Origin: Hypholoma sublateritium FD-334 SS-4
Taxonomy: Eukaryota; Basidiomycota; Agaricomycetes; Agaricales; Strophariaceae
NCBI GenBank assembly: GCA_000827495.1
Contig: KN817570.1
Span: 15,013-75,272 of the forward strand
Direction of reading: 5' to 3'
DNA length: 60,260 nt
Every line of letters begins with the position of its first letter. Positions within the stretch are counted from its first letter, which is position 1. Both the position numbers and the translations under genes were made by a program. Below the pieces are notes generated by a model. The model was not told the DNA's origin and searched no databases. It saw only the letters and a list, made by a program, of their open reading frames with translations. Shown one piece after another: positions 12,744-24,455 of the stretch.

Positions 12744-15700
12744 CTATGTTTTCCGTCTCTTCGGCCGCCCTCCACCCTCTTCCATATCTGCTTCGCGCTT
12801 GCTTTTTTGGCCTGCCATGCGCATCGCGTCCTTCTTCCTCTCCTTCTCTTTCTCGCTCTTGGCCGCGTCCACCTTTTCCATTTTCTTCGCCCGTTCTGCC
12901 CGTTTCTCGCCCTTCTTCTCGTGTCGGCGGGCGACCTGATCCTTACGCAGCGCGCGGATCTGCTGCATCAGCGCAACAGCCTTGCGCTCCTCGGGCTCCA
13001 TCACGACCGCACGCTTCTGTAAATACGTCTCCTGGCGCTGCGGCGCCATGAGCTTTGGCTTCGAGCCGTACGGCAGCTGCGCCTGCAGCTTCTTCGGCAC
13101 AATGAGCGGGTTGAAGCGCCGCGGTGCGCGCTCGATCTTCTTGTACGTCGAGTTCACGTTCAGCGGCGTCTTGACCCCTTCGTCCCGGCGGACCTGGCCC
13201 GTCAGACGCATACCCTTCCACGCGGACTTTTCGGAGAGAAGGAGCGAGGTGACGGGGTTGTAGAACTTGCGCGGTTGGATGGAGTACCATGCGCGGAGGA
13301 AGACAATGTCTGCAAGCGCCTAATTAGCTGAGATGCCAGAGCCAAAAACAGTGCACATACCGCTCTTCAGGATCTTGTCCTCAAACGTCGCACGGAAGGA
13401 CCCGTCCGGCTTGGGTAGCGCCTTCTTTACCTGACCCCTGATCCCGGATACCGTACGCACATTCGCACCCTCGAACTTGGCGACTTCGAGCGCGGTACTG
13501 AACATGTCCTTGATGAACGCCGTGTTCTTGAAGATCTTATACGGCACACCCGTGAGCTTGATCTTCTTCACGATCTTCGCCGAGCGGTCGATGTCGAGCA
13601 CGACACCTGTCGCAGACACGCGGAAGCCAGGCGTCGACGCGTCGAGCGAGTTGAACGCGCAGAATCCGGTGTTTGGTATTGCAACGGGCCCGTAGAACGT
13701 CGCGTAACAATGCATATGTTCAGGCGTGTACTTGAGCATGCGCATGCGGATACTGTGGTCGTCGAGCGAATAGATCGGGATGCTCTGGAAGCGCCGCCAG
13801 CCGAGCGAAAAGATAAGTGGGTCGTTCGTCTTCAGGATGCGGTTGTACCACCGGTGGCGTTTGATGCGCACTTGCACGTACCCGAAGCGCTCTTCCGCAG
13901 GCAGCAGGCCGCCGACGACAATCGGGTACGTCGGGTCGAAATGCTCGATCATCTCGCAGGGTACGTCGTGCAGCTCAATGCGGACATACTGGCCTGGACG
14001 GAAGCCCTCAACAAGCGCGCGGGCCTCGGCGTCAACACCCTCAAACTCTGCGCGATTCGTCGCGAGCTGCTGAGCAATCTCCTCCTTCTTCTCGTCGTAG
14101 AAATCGGCCTTGGGGCCATCCGGGTCGTCGTACTGCTCGTCGAACTTGCGCTTCAGAATTTCCTTCTTTCGCGCGAGAGCGTCAGTGCGGGATACATGGC
14201 CCTTCATCTTCTTGCCGCTGTCGACGTCTCCTTCGTCTTCGGCGTCCTCGTTCTCATCCTCGGCATCATTCTCCCCGTCCTCGGCCTCACCTCCGTCGCC
14301 GTCGCCGTCGCCAGCTTCGTCATCCGCACCAGTGATGAACAAATGCCGGATTGCATCCAACATTTCTTCTGCTTCCCACTTCTTCAGGCTCTCCGCGTCC
14401 ACGGGCTCCTTGGTACAATCGAGAACTTCTGGGTCCTCGGCGTGCTTCGACTTGATCTGGAAAAAGTCGTCACCGTCGTCAGTGGATTTCTCCTCCGTCG
14501 TCTTCCCATGCAGAATCTCCTCGGGAGATAGATCAGTGTTGTATATGAGCTTGATCCAGTCCATCCGCCGTTTCCGCGTGCCAGCGGCGAGCTGTTGTGC
14601 GCGGTCAGCGAGGTTGGCCTTCCAGCGTGGTATATCTTCCACTTCCTCCTCCTCGTCAATATCTTCGTCGCTTGGGATATCTTCCTCTTCCTCACCACCA
14701 ACCCGCACACGCCCACCGGTCCTCTGTTCGGTCTCATCCTCGCCGAGATCGGAGTCACTCTCAGCGTATTCAACCTCTGTACGCTCCTTAATCGAGGAGG
14801 GGAGACTGCGGGTGACTGTGCGCCGATTTGTGCGGCCGGTATTGTCGGCGTGGCGGGGGATGTCCTCGTCCATTTCCTCGTCCTCGTCGTCCGATCCTTC
14901 CTCTGACCCAAGTCCAGAATCGAAATCTTCCTCGTCGAGCTCTGCCTCCTCGTCCTCCTCGTCAATCGCCGCTTCCACTGTGAGTGCCTTCGACGAGGAG
15001 CCAAACAGGCGGATGCTGCTCTGTGCGACGCGATCTTCGAGTGTCTGGTTGACGTCCTGGAGGTCCATGACCATCTGTTCACCCGCACCCTGCAACACGT
15101 CTGCGTTCCCGCGCGTGAAACTCCCGGGGACGTTGACCCACACAGCGTCCTTGTCGTACATGACGCCGCCGACGTCGCTCATTGGCGCGTGGATGAGCAG
15201 CTTCTTCTTCTCGCTCAGCTTGCGGCGCTTCTCCGACTCGGCGGTTGGTAGCGGACACGGGTCACCGAGCACGGTGACGCTCTTCATCTCGAGGTCGCCG
15301 ACACCGGGGATGTGCACCTTGGTGCCTAGGCGCAGGTTCGTGCCACGCACGTAGCCGTACACGGTGACCACGCGGTCGCATTTGCCCTTGGAGGTGCGCA
15401 CCTCTTCACGCGGGGTCAAGTCCTCCAGACGGTCGGCGAGCAGGTACGGATGTGTGTTGCGGAAGACGAGGGGGCGGAATTTGATCACGGAAACGAAGCG
15501 TGTAAGGTTGGCGATCTCGGTATCGGGGTAGCGCCCATTGAGAACGCCAGAGAGGTAGAAGAGTTTGGCGCCCTGGTATATTTCGGTCCAGAAGCGTTTT
15601 TTGAGCGCCTTTTTTGTGTCTTTCAGCGTCGAGGCCTTTTTGATGAGGTCGAGATGGGTGAGGATGCCGATAACTTTTGGGAATCCGTGTGATTGCAGAA

Positions 15701-16272
15701 TATTAAGGAATTCAAAGGTTTCCTAGGAGGGTCTGAGTACCAGTGGGCAGCATAAAGATTTCGCGCACCATTTCGAAACCAAAAGAACCATCCACCATGA
15801 GCAGAACGAGGTCGGCAATCTTGCCAATGTCGATCATGCTATTGATGTCATTGTTGCATTCGATGAAGGTGAGCCTTCTCTTCTTGCCACTGACGACCGT
15901 AATGGGACCCTTGGCTTCGTTGAGCGTCTGTTTTGCGTACCGCCGTACTAGAGACTTGAGAAGGGTAGTTTTGCCGACGCCAGAAGGCCCAACGATGGCT
16001 ATGATGACCGGAGGCGGGTCGTCATCGGGAGTCCTGTTGACAAGAGGTACGTGCAGTCTTGTCTGGTCGCGCTCGACGTTGCGGCGACCTTGCCGGTCTG
16101 CCCGCCGCCCGGACATGGGCGCAAATGCCTATATTGCATGAAGATTAGAGATTCGAAAGACGGTCTGAAGGCATACCTTTTCATTGTATCCCTGCTGCTT
16201 TTCTTTGCCCTTTTTGTTTATCTTTCCGCCCGACTGCGGCGCCCTGTGGGCTTTGTGGGGTCGCTCATCCAT
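12744..16272 (-). CDS. BMS1: ribosome biogenesis GTPase BMS1, 1127 aa
   Basis: Exons 16177-16272, 15769-16128, 13361-15722 and 12744-13309. Introns are 48, 46 and 51 nt, all in phase. After a Lys-rich N terminus comes the [16 protein letters not shown] segment, the P-loop GPSGVGKT (residues 79-86), [15 protein letters not shown], and [15 protein letters not shown]. Next are [20 protein letters not shown] and [17 protein letters not shown]. Long Asp/Glu tracts occupy the middle, followed by the conserved C-terminal region (IPNTGFCAF, GTVxKI-like segments, [17 protein letters not shown]) and a basic tail. Bms1 is a nucleolar GTPase that works with Rcl1 in the small-subunit processome for 18S rRNA maturation. 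Length fits the family. It is divergently arranged with the next gene. Confidence 0.96.
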
Positions 16273-16416
16273 AGTTCGAAGTAAATTTAGGAGATGAAAA
16301 AAATATGTAAGGGATAACTTAGGGTTAAGGCTACACGGTACACGTGACTCACGCGCCAAGTGTGTTGATGGCCAAGATTCAACTTGCCACATTCCTTCTC
16401 GCGATACCGCACAACG
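16273..16416. promoter_or_regulatory. 144-bp divergent promoter, with CACGTG box
   Basis: Only 144 bp separate the start codons of BMS1 (minus) and the Cep57-like gene (plus), so the two probably share regulatory DNA. A perfect E-box CACGTG followed by AC lies at 16341-16346. In fungi this is the consensus of Cbf1/bHLH-type factors. No clear TATA box is seen for either direction. Sharing and factor identity are inferred. Confidence 0.45.
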
Positions 16417-19400
16417 ATGAAGAGGCATTCCACAGGGTCTGCCTTTGACATCAGCATTCGAGGTGATGAACTTGAGGCGCACCGTATTCAGCTTGAGCAC
16501 AACCTCCAAAACACAGAACTTTCGTTTCGGCTGTCGTCCACCAGCGACGACGACAACTACGATCCTCGCCAGCAGCGCCAGCAGCAGCGCAACTACGAGA
16601 AAAATGACTATCAGCACCACCATCGGCAAGACAGCTCGCTCGAATACCCTCGTCATATTTCGGAGCCATCGATTCCAGATTTTCCGTCGTTTGCACATCG
16701 TTCGCGGGACCATTTTGGTGACGAGGAACACAGTCACATACGGGGGTGGTCGTATCGCACGGCAGACGATGAGGAGGGAATAAGTCCCTACGGCGGGGAG
16801 ACAATGTCCACAGCGGCGCACCATGCAAGCGCACTCACCCTGACGGCAGGTCTCGGGGGTGGGCGGGCAGCCCGCCGCGATCCCAGCCTCAGCGGGGCAG
16901 AATACGATCCCGAGCGACCGCTCCACGCGATGATTGCAGGGGTCAACAGCAAGCATAGCTTATTTGACCGCACGAAAAACACTGTAAGCATATATACATT
17001 TCCCATAGAAGCGTCCTAATATACCCACAGACTATGGGCATGTCATACGACCCCCTCGTCGTCGATAATACCGCCGAGCTCGACAGAATCCTGGAGTCAG
17101 GGCACGCTGTACCCCCCGCTGGTAGAGCCACTGTGCGGCCGCCATCACCCTTTTCTACTGCCTCTGCTTCTACATCTGATTCGGGTGCGCGCCACCCCCT
17201 ATCCCCTGCCTCGCGTCCTAAACTCGCCGACCACCTTCGCCACGTCTCGTTTTCTCCAAAACGGCCGCGAAACCCCACGCCATCCGCTCATCCAGCGACC
17301 TCGCCGCTCACCCGCGCGCCGCGGCAACTCCCGGAGGCGGACCCCAACGAGTCTATGTACGCACACTCGAACGCGCCAACGCCGCGGGCTGCGCGGCAGC
17401 CTGAGGTGCGTCTGCAGCCCGCAACGCCATCTGGCACCAGCTCCAAGTTCACGCGCATGGTGCGCGGCATAAACAAGGAACTTGAGGGCGCGCAGCAGCA
17501 ATTAAACCGTCAGTCAGCCGCCTCGTCTGCCCGCCCTGCACCGGCCCCCGTCGAGCGGAACCCCTTCCATGATTCACCGGCGGAACCCCCTCGGAATCCG
17601 TCAGCAAGGAAGCCCAGCGCTATGAAGGACCCGAACGCGAGCTCGAACACTACCAGGGGCAGGATACACCTTCCCGATGTGACAGGTCTCACAGCTGCGG
17701 TGGAAAGTCCTGCGAGACCCGGAACTCAATACTACAAGTATGCCACAAACGGGCGCGCCCGAGAGAGCGAAGGTATGCGTGCGGTGTACCACAAAGCTCG
17801 CAAAACTAACCAGTCAGCTCTAGCCCGACTTCTTCAGACTCTCAGCGCAGTTCAAGGCCAGCTTCACGAACTCGAAGAAGAGAACGGCATCTCCCGCCGG
17901 CGCGTGCGCGAGCTCGAGTTTGAGCTTGAGGAGTGTAAGCGCGAGGTTGCCCGCGAACGCACGCGTCTATTCGAGCGCGAGGAGATGTCTAACCGTCATC
18001 AGGAGAGAAGCACCGCCGGCGGCCGCGGAGGAAAAGCCAGCGGTAAAGGCAAGGCGAAGGATGTTGTGCAAGATATGGATGACGCACAGCTTCACGCGAG
18101 GTACAAGGACGCGGTGGACGAGAAGAAAGGTCCGTTCCCGTGCCCGTTCACAACTCAGATGTCTTATTTTTATATATATCCAACTCTACCTGAACAGCTC
18201 TGGAAGCGCTGATCACCTCCCTACGGACGCATCTTACGCGTCTCACGTCCGAGCTCGCTTCGCACCAAGAACTGCTCACCTCCCTCCGTCACTTACGCGA
18301 CGCCGACGCTCAAGAGCTACGAGCGCACAGTGGCGAGATTCTTCACCTCCGCGAAGAGGTCCAGCGCCTCGCAGGTGAGGTAGAGGTCCTCCGTGGCGTA
18401 GTCGAGGAAGGACTTAAGGAGCGTCGGGCCTCGCGAGAGATGAGCCGCATCGAAATCCCGGAGGAGGAACGGGGCATGTCGCGCGACCTCGACGACGACG
18501 AGGAGGAGGAGGAGGAAGAAGAAGAAGAAGAAGATGGCGAGGAGCTCGGACCAACAGACGAGAGTGCGCATAGCCTCGTAAGCAACGACGAGCCCGAACC
18601 GTTCGACCCTGTCTCCATTGAAAGCGAGCGCGCCGCGGACCGCACGATGCGCACGGACTTCGCGACGCTGGGCGAGTCGACAAACTCGCAGCCCGCGCGC
18701 ATGCGACGCGTCGACGCCGACGAGCTCAATGACATCACCGCCGAGCTCGAGGAGCGGCGCGCAAACCTCTCCGGTGGCGCACTGCGCCCGCACTCCCGCT
18801 CTCCGCCGCCTGCACCGCGCAACCACCGCGCGACAGTCGACGACACGCAGGACATCGACGCGCCCGCCCCACCCGTGCGCCCTGCCACAAACGCAAACGC
18901 CAGCATGCACACCCACGCCCACACACAGGCACGCACGCACCCCGCGCCGTCGACCTCGCGCCCATCCGCCCCCACGCCGACGCACGCCTCGCGGCGCCTG
19001 CCTCCCGCGGAGCCTGAGACGCCGTTCCCGCAGATCCGCGGCGCGCAGCTCGAGCGGCTGTTCTTCTCCGCGCCGGAGCACAACGCGCGCACGTGCACGG
19101 TTTGCTTCCGACGGCGCGACCGCGAGCAGGCGCGTGGAGGAGGGCTCTCGCCGGGGGGTTGGTCGCGGCCTGAGCCCACACGCGCGGCGCGGCGGAGCGA
19201 GGAGGGGGGGCAGGCGCCGCCGTCGGACGAGGGGTACGAAGGGTCGGAAGGCGAGCGCCCGGGAAGCGCGATGGACCGGGGCAGGCAGGTACAGATCGAG
19301 GCGCTGTACAATGGCGATGCGCGGCAGTGGCGGATGACGGCGAAGAAGCACGGGCTGCCCCCCCAGACGGTTGTTGCCCGGGTCATTCGCGAACTTGAGG

Positions 19401-19758
19401 ATGATTTCACACATTACAAAAGGTATACCCCACTGCCGCTTCTTCCTGTAAAGTCACTGATCACTGCCTTATTCCTTTGACAGTATATACGTCGAGCTGG
19501 CAGACCAGTATAAGGTAATGGACGCAGCTTCCAATGTGCACCGGCGGAACACCCTCGCGAAACATCTCCGCGAAGTTGTCGATATTCTCGAGCAGAAGGT
19601 ACCTTATCTTCCTTGCAAATGCTGTAACACCGCTCACCTTCCTCCGTGACTCCCAGGGCGACCAGATCGCATCTCTTTACGATCTGCTGCAGTTCAAAGA
19701 CAAACCCGTCGCCGAGTCGGTCGTACCAGACCGCAATCCTGCCAGCGGACCGCGTTAG
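16417..19758 (+). CDS. Cep57/Ppc89-like spindle pole protein, 1035 aa
   Basis: Exons 16417-16983, 17031-18129, 18198-19422, 19484-19598 and 19657-19758. Phases are consistent. One donor is GTCCGT, a form also used in other genes here. The N-terminal half is low-complexity with phospho-type Ser/Pro stretches. Two coiled-coil blocks follow (about residues 442-508 and 556-640), then an uninterrupted Glu tract (near 660). The C-terminal half holds a segment with FPQIRGAQLERLF and a CxxC in RTCTVC (about 830-860), then a helical block with ELEDDFTHYK, DQYKVMDAASNV and LREVVDILEQK (about 919-1018). That pairing resembles the Cep57 microtubule-binding domain of fission-yeast Ppc89, a core spindle pole body scaffold. 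It probably acts at the spindle pole. The family call is from pattern memory. Confidence 0.72.
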
Positions 19759-20384
19759 CAGTAAGCGCCAGCAACGCATATACACAGTATGACTCTATGA
19801 TATGATTCTATGATATGATTTTTTGTAATCCCGGTCTGAGCCTGAACACCACCGCCGCCGCCCTCACACACACGCACGGACTTATTGCTCGTTGCCTGCA
19901 TTAGACTGTTTTCATCGTTTGACTCGTTCCTTTCTCATGTTTTCATATTCGCTGTTCTCAGCTCTGGCATTGTGCATGTACATCGATCCATCTTTATTAT
20001 ATCAATATTCTTTTAGGCCCGCTGACGTTGAGAAATAGCGTCAATGGGTAACTTACACTCCGAGCCTATTCGTTTACTTCCTCCCCAATTCCTCCCAGTC
20101 CTCTATTTATTCGGTATTTGGTATAGACAAGCGCGTGAACTTGCTGATCAGCTATGACCGGTGACCTCCCCTAAATGTGCTCAAGGTAAGTTATGTGAAG
20201 CGGCCGGTATCTTTGCTACAATATGTAAACATGTAATCTCATTCTCAGACCATAACAAGCGTGCCGCACCACTACGCCGACGTTGATCGGGCTCTGGGAC
20301 ACCAGGCTGCCGTTTATCTTGCTGCGCATTCCCTAGCCTTGCGTCGTCCTCGTGGCCGAAATCCCACATCACCTGCAAAGCACG
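19759..20384. other. intergenic, no feature seen
   Basis: This is the 3' flank of the Cep57-like gene and the upstream region of the next gene. A short tandem TATGATTCTATGA-type repeat lies around 19790-19820. Nothing else is recognised. Confidence 0.4.
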
Positions 20385-21610
20385 ATGTCTTCCCACATCT
20401 TCGCGCAGTCTTATCTTGGACCGTTCCTCCGTCGATGTGGTGAGCCCCGTTCCAATTCGCCGTCTGCGAGCAGCAGTGTTCGGTGCTCAGCCGATTTCCT
20501 CCGATTCTTTTCTGCGCAGGGAGAATGCTCTCGCGCCTCGTGGACATCCCAGCCTATGCAGTCCCCATCGGCGTGCGGTGGACCGTGTCGTGGATCGTGC
20601 TGCTCTCCGTGCTCTACACTTATTTCGTGAACCGGCTGACGCAGGAGTCGGGGCCATACCCGCCTCATGGTGTGCACTATCCCGATCCAGTGCAGAAGAC
20701 GCACTACGTCGCGCACGTACGACGAATACAAGCAGAAAAACGTGCCCTCGAAGAAGTGCGGCGGAAGATCGTGGAACGGGAGGCATTCCGCCTCTTAGAC
20801 CTTCCCCCGGAGCTCAGCAGCCTGGTGCTCGCGCACGCGGCGGACTGGCCGCCGACGTACCGCGCGCTCGTGCAGGTGTCGCGGCGGTGCCAGGACCTGA
20901 CATTCCATGCGTGCCTCCCCCTCATGCCCGTCAGGCTGATCACCTCCGAGCAGCTGCGTGCCTTCCACGCGCTACTGCGTTCGCGCACCGCTCTCGCGTG
21001 CCTCGTGCACCGCCTCTGGGCGACACCGCTCAAGGAGGACATGCTCCCCACAGCAATCGACATCGTGCGTAAGTGCACGAACATCCGCGCGCTCGCGTCG
21101 ACCGCGCACGTCGTCGAAAGCGCGATAACCCTGCGCGGCGGCTGCGGCTCCGCGCGGCTGAGCCACAGCGCCTGCACGGACCTCACGCTGCTCGCCGCGC
21201 GCACAGGCGCGTGGGCGCGCCTCTTCGACACGCCGCACGGCGGCGCGCTCTTCGCACGGCTCACGCGCCTGCGACTCATCGGCGACCGCGTGCCCGCGGG
21301 GATGCCCCTCCCGCGGCTCACGCACCTGTCGTACGGCACGAGCGGGCACGGGATACGCGGGGGCGGGTTCGCGGTGGGGCTCGCGATGCTCGCCGACCGT
21401 GCTGCGTACCCCACTCTGCAGGGCGTGGTGTTCACGCGTCCGCGGGGGAGCGCAGGTGGGCTGCGGGTGTCGCGCCCTGTGCCGACGGCACGGCTTTTCG
21501 TGCTGGACCTACCCGCGACGCACACGGAGCTGGAGATATGGTGTGATAGCGCGAGTAGGCGGGGGATGTGGGAACTATGCGCGGACCCGCAGGTGCATAG
21601 TCCAAGATGA
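20385..21610 (+). CDS. F-box-like protein with N-terminal hydrophobic segment, 381 aa
   Basis: Exons 20385-20439 and 20520-21610, with an 80-nt intron (GTGAGC...CGCAG) and phase 1. A model starting at the internal ATG 20525 (MLSRLVDI) is also possible. Residues about 35-55 (VSWIVLLSVLYTYFV) form a hydrophobic segment that could anchor the protein in a membrane. A Lys/Arg/Glu-rich helix follows (QAEKRALEEVRRKIVERE), then LLDLPPELSSLVLAHA and YRALVQVSRRCQDLTF, which have F-box-like spacing. The remainder has LTHLSYG and LTRLRLIG motifs like those of leucine-rich F-box proteins. Third-position GC is very high. No specific function can be assigned. Confidence 0.5.
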
Positions 21611-22112
21611 GAGTCGTTATATCCGCGTATAAAATCCATAAGACACCGTGTAACATAAATAGCACAAGTTCTGTTACTTCTGCCCAAACCAAATGTTGCT
21701 TTAGATTGGCTTTAAATAAGTAAAATCGTGACCAAATTCATGGGAGGCATATAAAAGCATACAAGCTTTCAGTACTTCGTACATTACATTCTGTGCTTTC
21801 CATGGATTTGTTTAAAGGTTTGCTTATGGCAAAATTCCGCACAGTTCGCAATGAGTCAGACAAACAATTTTCTGTGCGTAACTGCGATGTCAAAAACAGA
21901 TAATGCGGGCTTATGCTTTTTGGCTCCTGTTCGAGGTAGGAACAACCGGCAGAAACCGGAATGATTACGTGAATGTCAAAAGATAAGTTTATTTGTGCCC
22001 AAACTGCTCCTCAACACCGGCTACGACGACGACCTCGCACGACCCGCCCAACGACCCCGGCCAGCAGCACGCCCGCTCTCAGATCCCCGCGCATAGGCGT
22101 AGGATCAGAGAT
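21611..22112. other. intergenic, AT-rich
   Basis: This short interval is clearly more AT-rich than the flanking exons. It holds the 3' flank of the F-box-like gene and the 5' flank of the carrier gene. No RNA gene or repeat was recognised. Confidence 0.4.
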
Positions 22113-23491
22113 ATGGGAAACGACGCTGCCCGCCAGACACCCAAGCGCCCCCAGACCAAATGGACCGCCAACAGCATGATCGGTGCGCCTCTCGTTCAAC
22201 TATCGCAGTCGAATGCTGACTGCGATGCGCCGGGACACCAGCTGGCGCGGGCGGCGGACTGGTAGCGAGCATCGCGACATGTCCGCTGGACGTCGTCAAG
22301 ACCAAGTTGCAGGCGCAGCGGGCGATTGTCGGGCAGCAGGGATATCTGGGTGTTCTCGGTGCGCACCCCTTGCTTTCGGACCTGCGTAGCTCATTCTTAC
22401 GTGCACCTTTCCATCTATCATCTCGCGTGCTTTGATCCTTCCGATGCTTGTAGACACGGTCAGGGACGTCTTCAAGCAGAACGGCTTCCGCGGCTTCTAT
22501 CGCGGGCTCGGGCCCACGATCTTGGGCTACCTCCCTACCTGGGCCATATACTTCGCCGTCTACGACGGGATTAAGACCGCGTTTGGCGAGGCCCCGACGG
22601 CGTTCACGCCGACCATGGCCACCGAACGCTTGTACCCCGCCGCGCAGGTCAAGGGGTACCAACCTGCCGTGCGCGAGCACCCGTGGTCGCTGCACATCCT
22701 CTCCGCCATGACCGCGGGTGCTGCGAGCACCATCTGCACGAACCCGCTCTGGGTGATCAAAACGCGATTCATGGTGCGTCATTCTTCGGTCGGCCGTGCG
22801 AGCGTGGAGTCATCGGCTCACTTTTTTTTGTTTATTTTTGGTCGCGTGCGCAGACGCAGCAGCGGGGCGAGGTGCGCTATCGCCACACACTCGACGCGGC
22901 GGTCACGATATGGCGCACGGAGGGCGTGCGCGCGTTCTACCGGGGGCTCGTACCGAGCCTGCTCGGCATCCTGCACGTCGCCGTGCAGTTCCCGCTCTAC
23001 GAGCAGCTCAAGATCTGGTTCCGTCCGTACACAACCAGCATCTCTCCTGCGATGCAGTCCGGCTGACCCCTGTCTCCGCAGAACGCGACTCCGAGACGCC
23101 CATCACGGGCAAGACCATCCTGCTGTGCTCCGCCATCTCAAAGATGACCGCGTCCGTCGCGACGTACCCGCACGAGGTGATCCGCACGCGCCTACAGACG
23201 CAGCGCCGGCCGCTCGCGGACGACGCGTCGTCGGACGGCATGATCAAGCGCCACCCGCGCGCTGGAATCGTGCGCACCACGCAGAAGCTCATCGCCAAGG
23301 AGGGTTGGTCTGGGCTGTACAAGGGCCTATCAATAAACCTCATCCGCACGGTGCCCAACAGCGCCGTGACGATGCTTACGTACGTCTCTCCCTGCCCCTC
23401 GACCGCACATACCTGATTAACATCTCTTCGTTTTTCTTTACATAGATACGAATTAGTGATGAGACACCTTCACTCGCGGTCTGCCTCGTAG
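22113..23491 (+). CDS. mitochondrial carrier, NAD+ transporter type (NDT1/YIA6-like), 339 aa
   Basis: Exons 22113-22182, 22242-22358, 22454-22773, 22854-23022, 23082-23379 and 23446-23491. All phases agree. The three carrier repeats each show the P-x-[DE]-x-x-[KR] signature: PLDVVKTKLQAQ, PLWVIKTRF and PHEVIRTRLQTQ. Repeat-specific text such as GYLPTWAIYFAVYD, GLVPSLLGILHVAVQFPLYE and ISKMTASVATYPHE fits the SLC25A32/33/36 branch that includes yeast Yia6/Ndt1, which imports NAD+ into mitochondria. Pyrimidine-nucleotide or FAD carriers are close relatives, so the substrate is less certain than the family. The fourth intron uses a GTCCGT donor. The last exon encodes only YELVMRHLHSRSAS. Confidence 0.85.
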
Positions 23492-24455
23492 CGGATAGCC
23501 GCGCTGCTCCTCCCCCACCCGCTTATGTTCTACCGCTTCAGACCTAGCTATGGAACGGCAGCATGCACTCGTTACTGGTTGCTCGTTTCCTGCTCCGCGG
23601 ACACCTACCGTCCGACCCAATACCACCGACCACTGTACGATATATCCCCACTCGGCGCGAGAAGAGCGGCCATGCCATCCGCCCATATAGACGCCCCGTC
23701 TCATACACGCGGTCACATATGCATAACACGGCCCCGCACACACGCCCCACCGCGATCCGGAGTGCTAACGCACGGCGGCGGCGGCGGTGGTGGTGGCTGC
23801 CCGCTTCCGCCCAGTCTATCAGGCACGCAGGAGTGCTACGCGCGTTGTGCATGCATCATACACTACCTCTTACGACGATTGTTTTTATATATCTATCTTA
23901 CGTAGAGTTAAGCTGACCCATGTATACTAATACTCACTCGCTCGCACATACAATCATATTCCTTTGCAGTCCTATTACCTGTATTCTCTAGTATTCCTTC
24001 CCTCTACAGATGCAGCATTTTCGGAATTTATATCGAGTTATCTGGCATATGAGTATAATTTGTGTGATGCAGTCTGAATTGAACGTACCGGGGCTGTGAG
24101 TTTGATTAGTGCGAGAGGAAAACAGCAGGCCAAGTTAGAGGCTGTGGATGATTGGCGTGGAGATTCACTGAGAACCGCCCTCGAATGAATTACGCATACA
24201 ATCCAATAGGAGAAAGACAAAACCTTGCCGCGTCACCAAAGACTATTCGACGAGGTGATCCCTCAGGCCTCAGGCTTCTGACTTCAAGGTGGTTTGTCTA
24301 TGTATTAATTCAATATTTGATGTGATTGGATATTCCGATTGAGGGTATTTACATAGAATACAATAAAAACTGTGACATAGCTATAACAATACAGAAAGCA
24401 AAGGAATCATAGACATCGTATCTTTAGGCGAGCATATCATATAGTTAAAGTTGAT
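23492..24455. other. convergent intergenic region
   Basis: This lies between the 3' ends of the carrier gene (plus) and RIF1 (minus). It contains a (CGG)n/(GGT)n-like run around 23773-23795 and AT-rich stretches with AATAAA-like strings near 24360. No gene is seen. Confidence 0.4.

Noticed and set aside
14110..15354. 414-codon Ser-rich frame antisense to BMS1
   Set aside because: It is the reverse complement of Asp/Glu tracts in BMS1 and has no independent features.
16280..16956. Upstream extension of the BMS1 start frame on the minus strand
   Set aside because: It overlaps exon 1 of the Cep57-like gene on the other strand. BMS1 starts naturally at [10 protein letters not shown] (16272).
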